From positions 1-5,258 of the forward strand of contig SKKR01000312.1 in assembly GCA_007123655.1 (NCBI GenBank): 5,258 bases of DNA. The letters are read 5' to 3'. Position numbers and translations under genes: made by a program. How positions within the stretch are numbered: position 1 is the first letter of the stretch; every line of letters starts with the position of its first letter. The notes below the pieces were generated by a model. The model was given only the letters and a program-made list of their open reading frames with translations. It had not been told where the DNA came from and did not search any database. Positions 4,617-5,258 of this stretch are shown in pieces. The DNA comes from Thermomicrobiaceae bacterium (GTDB lineage: Bacteria; Chloroflexota; Chloroflexia; Thermomicrobiales; Thermomicrobiaceae).

Positions 4617-5258
4617 GTGGCTGGTTCAGAGCGTTACGACACGATCATCACCGGCGGCGAGGTGGTTGACCCCGCGTCCGGCGTCAATGGCAGGTTCGAT
4701 GTTGGTATCTCCGACGGGAAAGTCGCCGCGGTGGAACCGTCGATCGATACCTCACGTGCAACGAACGTGATCGACGCCGGCGAGCAGATCGTCACTCCGG
4801 GACTGGTCGACCTCCACACGCACGTCTACTGGGGCGTCACCTACTGGGGCATCGAAGCCGATCCCGTTGCCGCGCGCTCCGGCGTGACGACCTGGCTGGA
4901 CGTTGGCAGCGCCGGCGCCTACAGCTTCCCCGGCTTCCGGGAGTACATCTGCCAGCCGAGCCGGAGCCGGATCTACGCGCTGCTCAACCTGTCTTCGATC
5001 GGCCTGATCGCCCGGACCTGGGAGTTCGCCAACCCGGACTACTGCGACGTCGACCTGGCCGAGAGGATCATCGACGCCAACCGGGACATCATCCTCGGCG
5101 TGAAGGCGCGCATCGACCGCAACACCACGCGGGGGGTCGGTATTCGGCCGCTCGAACAGGCTCGGGACCTTGCCGATCGGGTCGGCCTGCCACTCATGGT
5201 CCACATTGGCTACGGTCCGCCGGAACTAGACGAAATCGTCAAGCACCTGCGTCCGGGC
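4617..5258 (+). CDS. Amidohydrolase/deacetylase-family metallohydrolase (COG3964 type), 3' end outside the window
   Basis: The first 214 residues of an amidohydrolase-superfamily enzyme are present, probably just over half of the usual 370-400. The start YDTIITGGEVVDP and TPGLVDLHTH (residues 60-69) are typical. Metal-binding residues visible are His67 and His69, the lysine usually carboxylated (Lys163, in GVKARI) and His196 (in MVHIG); the last His and the catalytic Asp lie beyond the edge. GVTTWLDVGSAGA (89-101) and the GVKAR region match the COG3964 group (Atu3266/EF_0837), often misnamed dihydroorotase. The dihydroorotase HxHxR arginine is replaced by Tyr71, arguing against that activity. 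Characterised relatives cleave acyl groups from acetyl-(R)-mandelate and similar compounds. The start chosen is GTG at 4617 behind AAGGGGG; an in-frame ATG at 4557 has a poor ribosome site. Next to an importer, it likely processes the imported compound. Third-position GC is clearly higher than in the permease gene. Confidence 0.9.
   Translation, partial: MAGSERYDTIITGGEVVDPASGVNGRFDVGISDGKVAAVEPSIDTSRATNVIDAGEQIVTPGLVDLHTHVYWGVTYWGIEADPVAARSGVTTWLDVGSAGAYSFPGFREYICQPSRSRIYALLNLSSIGLIARTWEFANPDYCDVDLAERIIDANRDIILGVKARIDRNTTRGVGIRPLEQARDLADRVGLPLMVHIGYGPPELDEIVKHLRPG

Noticed and set aside
4752..5204. 150-codon minus-strand frame opposite the amidohydrolase
   Set aside because: It lies wholly within a recognised metallohydrolase gene of high third-position GC, which often creates long shadow frames.

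Overview
The window carries the start of a binding-protein-dependent import operon of the peptide/opine/nickel type (ABC families SBP_bac_5 and DppB/DppC), followed by a metal-dependent amidohydrolase that runs off the right edge. The DNA is GC-rich, genes start with ATG, TTG and GTG behind Shine-Dalgarno-type sites, and the binding protein has a twin-arginine lipoprotein signal. This fits a GC-rich bacterium with Tat-exported lipoprotein receptors. A Chloroflexota (Thermomicrobia-like) or actinobacterial host is my guess from style only; there is no phylogenetic marker in the window.

Layout: bases 1-81 hold the first 27 codons of a divergent minus-strand gene whose product starts with a basic segment followed by a hydrophobic one. 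Bases 82-546 are a long divergent control region with inverted repeats, two operator-like palindromes, a good sigma-70-type promoter (TTGACA at 406) and a hairpin next to the ribosome binding site of the first operon gene. Bases 547-2355 encode a 602-residue solute-binding lipoprotein with a strikingly acidic linker. A 136-base gap with strong hairpin potential leads to two inner-membrane permease genes (2492-3454 and 3513-4475). A 141-base gap with a possible internal promoter precedes an incomplete COG3964-type amidohydrolase (4617-5258).

How they work together: the lipoprotein would capture a small peptide-like ligand outside the membrane, the two permeases form the channel, and the amidohydrolase probably removes an acyl group or opens an amide in the imported compound. 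The two ATPase subunits (DppD/DppF type) are not in the window; they must lie downstream of the amidohydrolase or elsewhere. The most notable points are the acidic linker of the receptor, the hairpin between receptor and permease genes, the structured divergent promoter region, and the composition step at the amidohydrolase. I found no mobile element, CRISPR array, tRNA or rRNA, and no clear evidence of a wholly new system.
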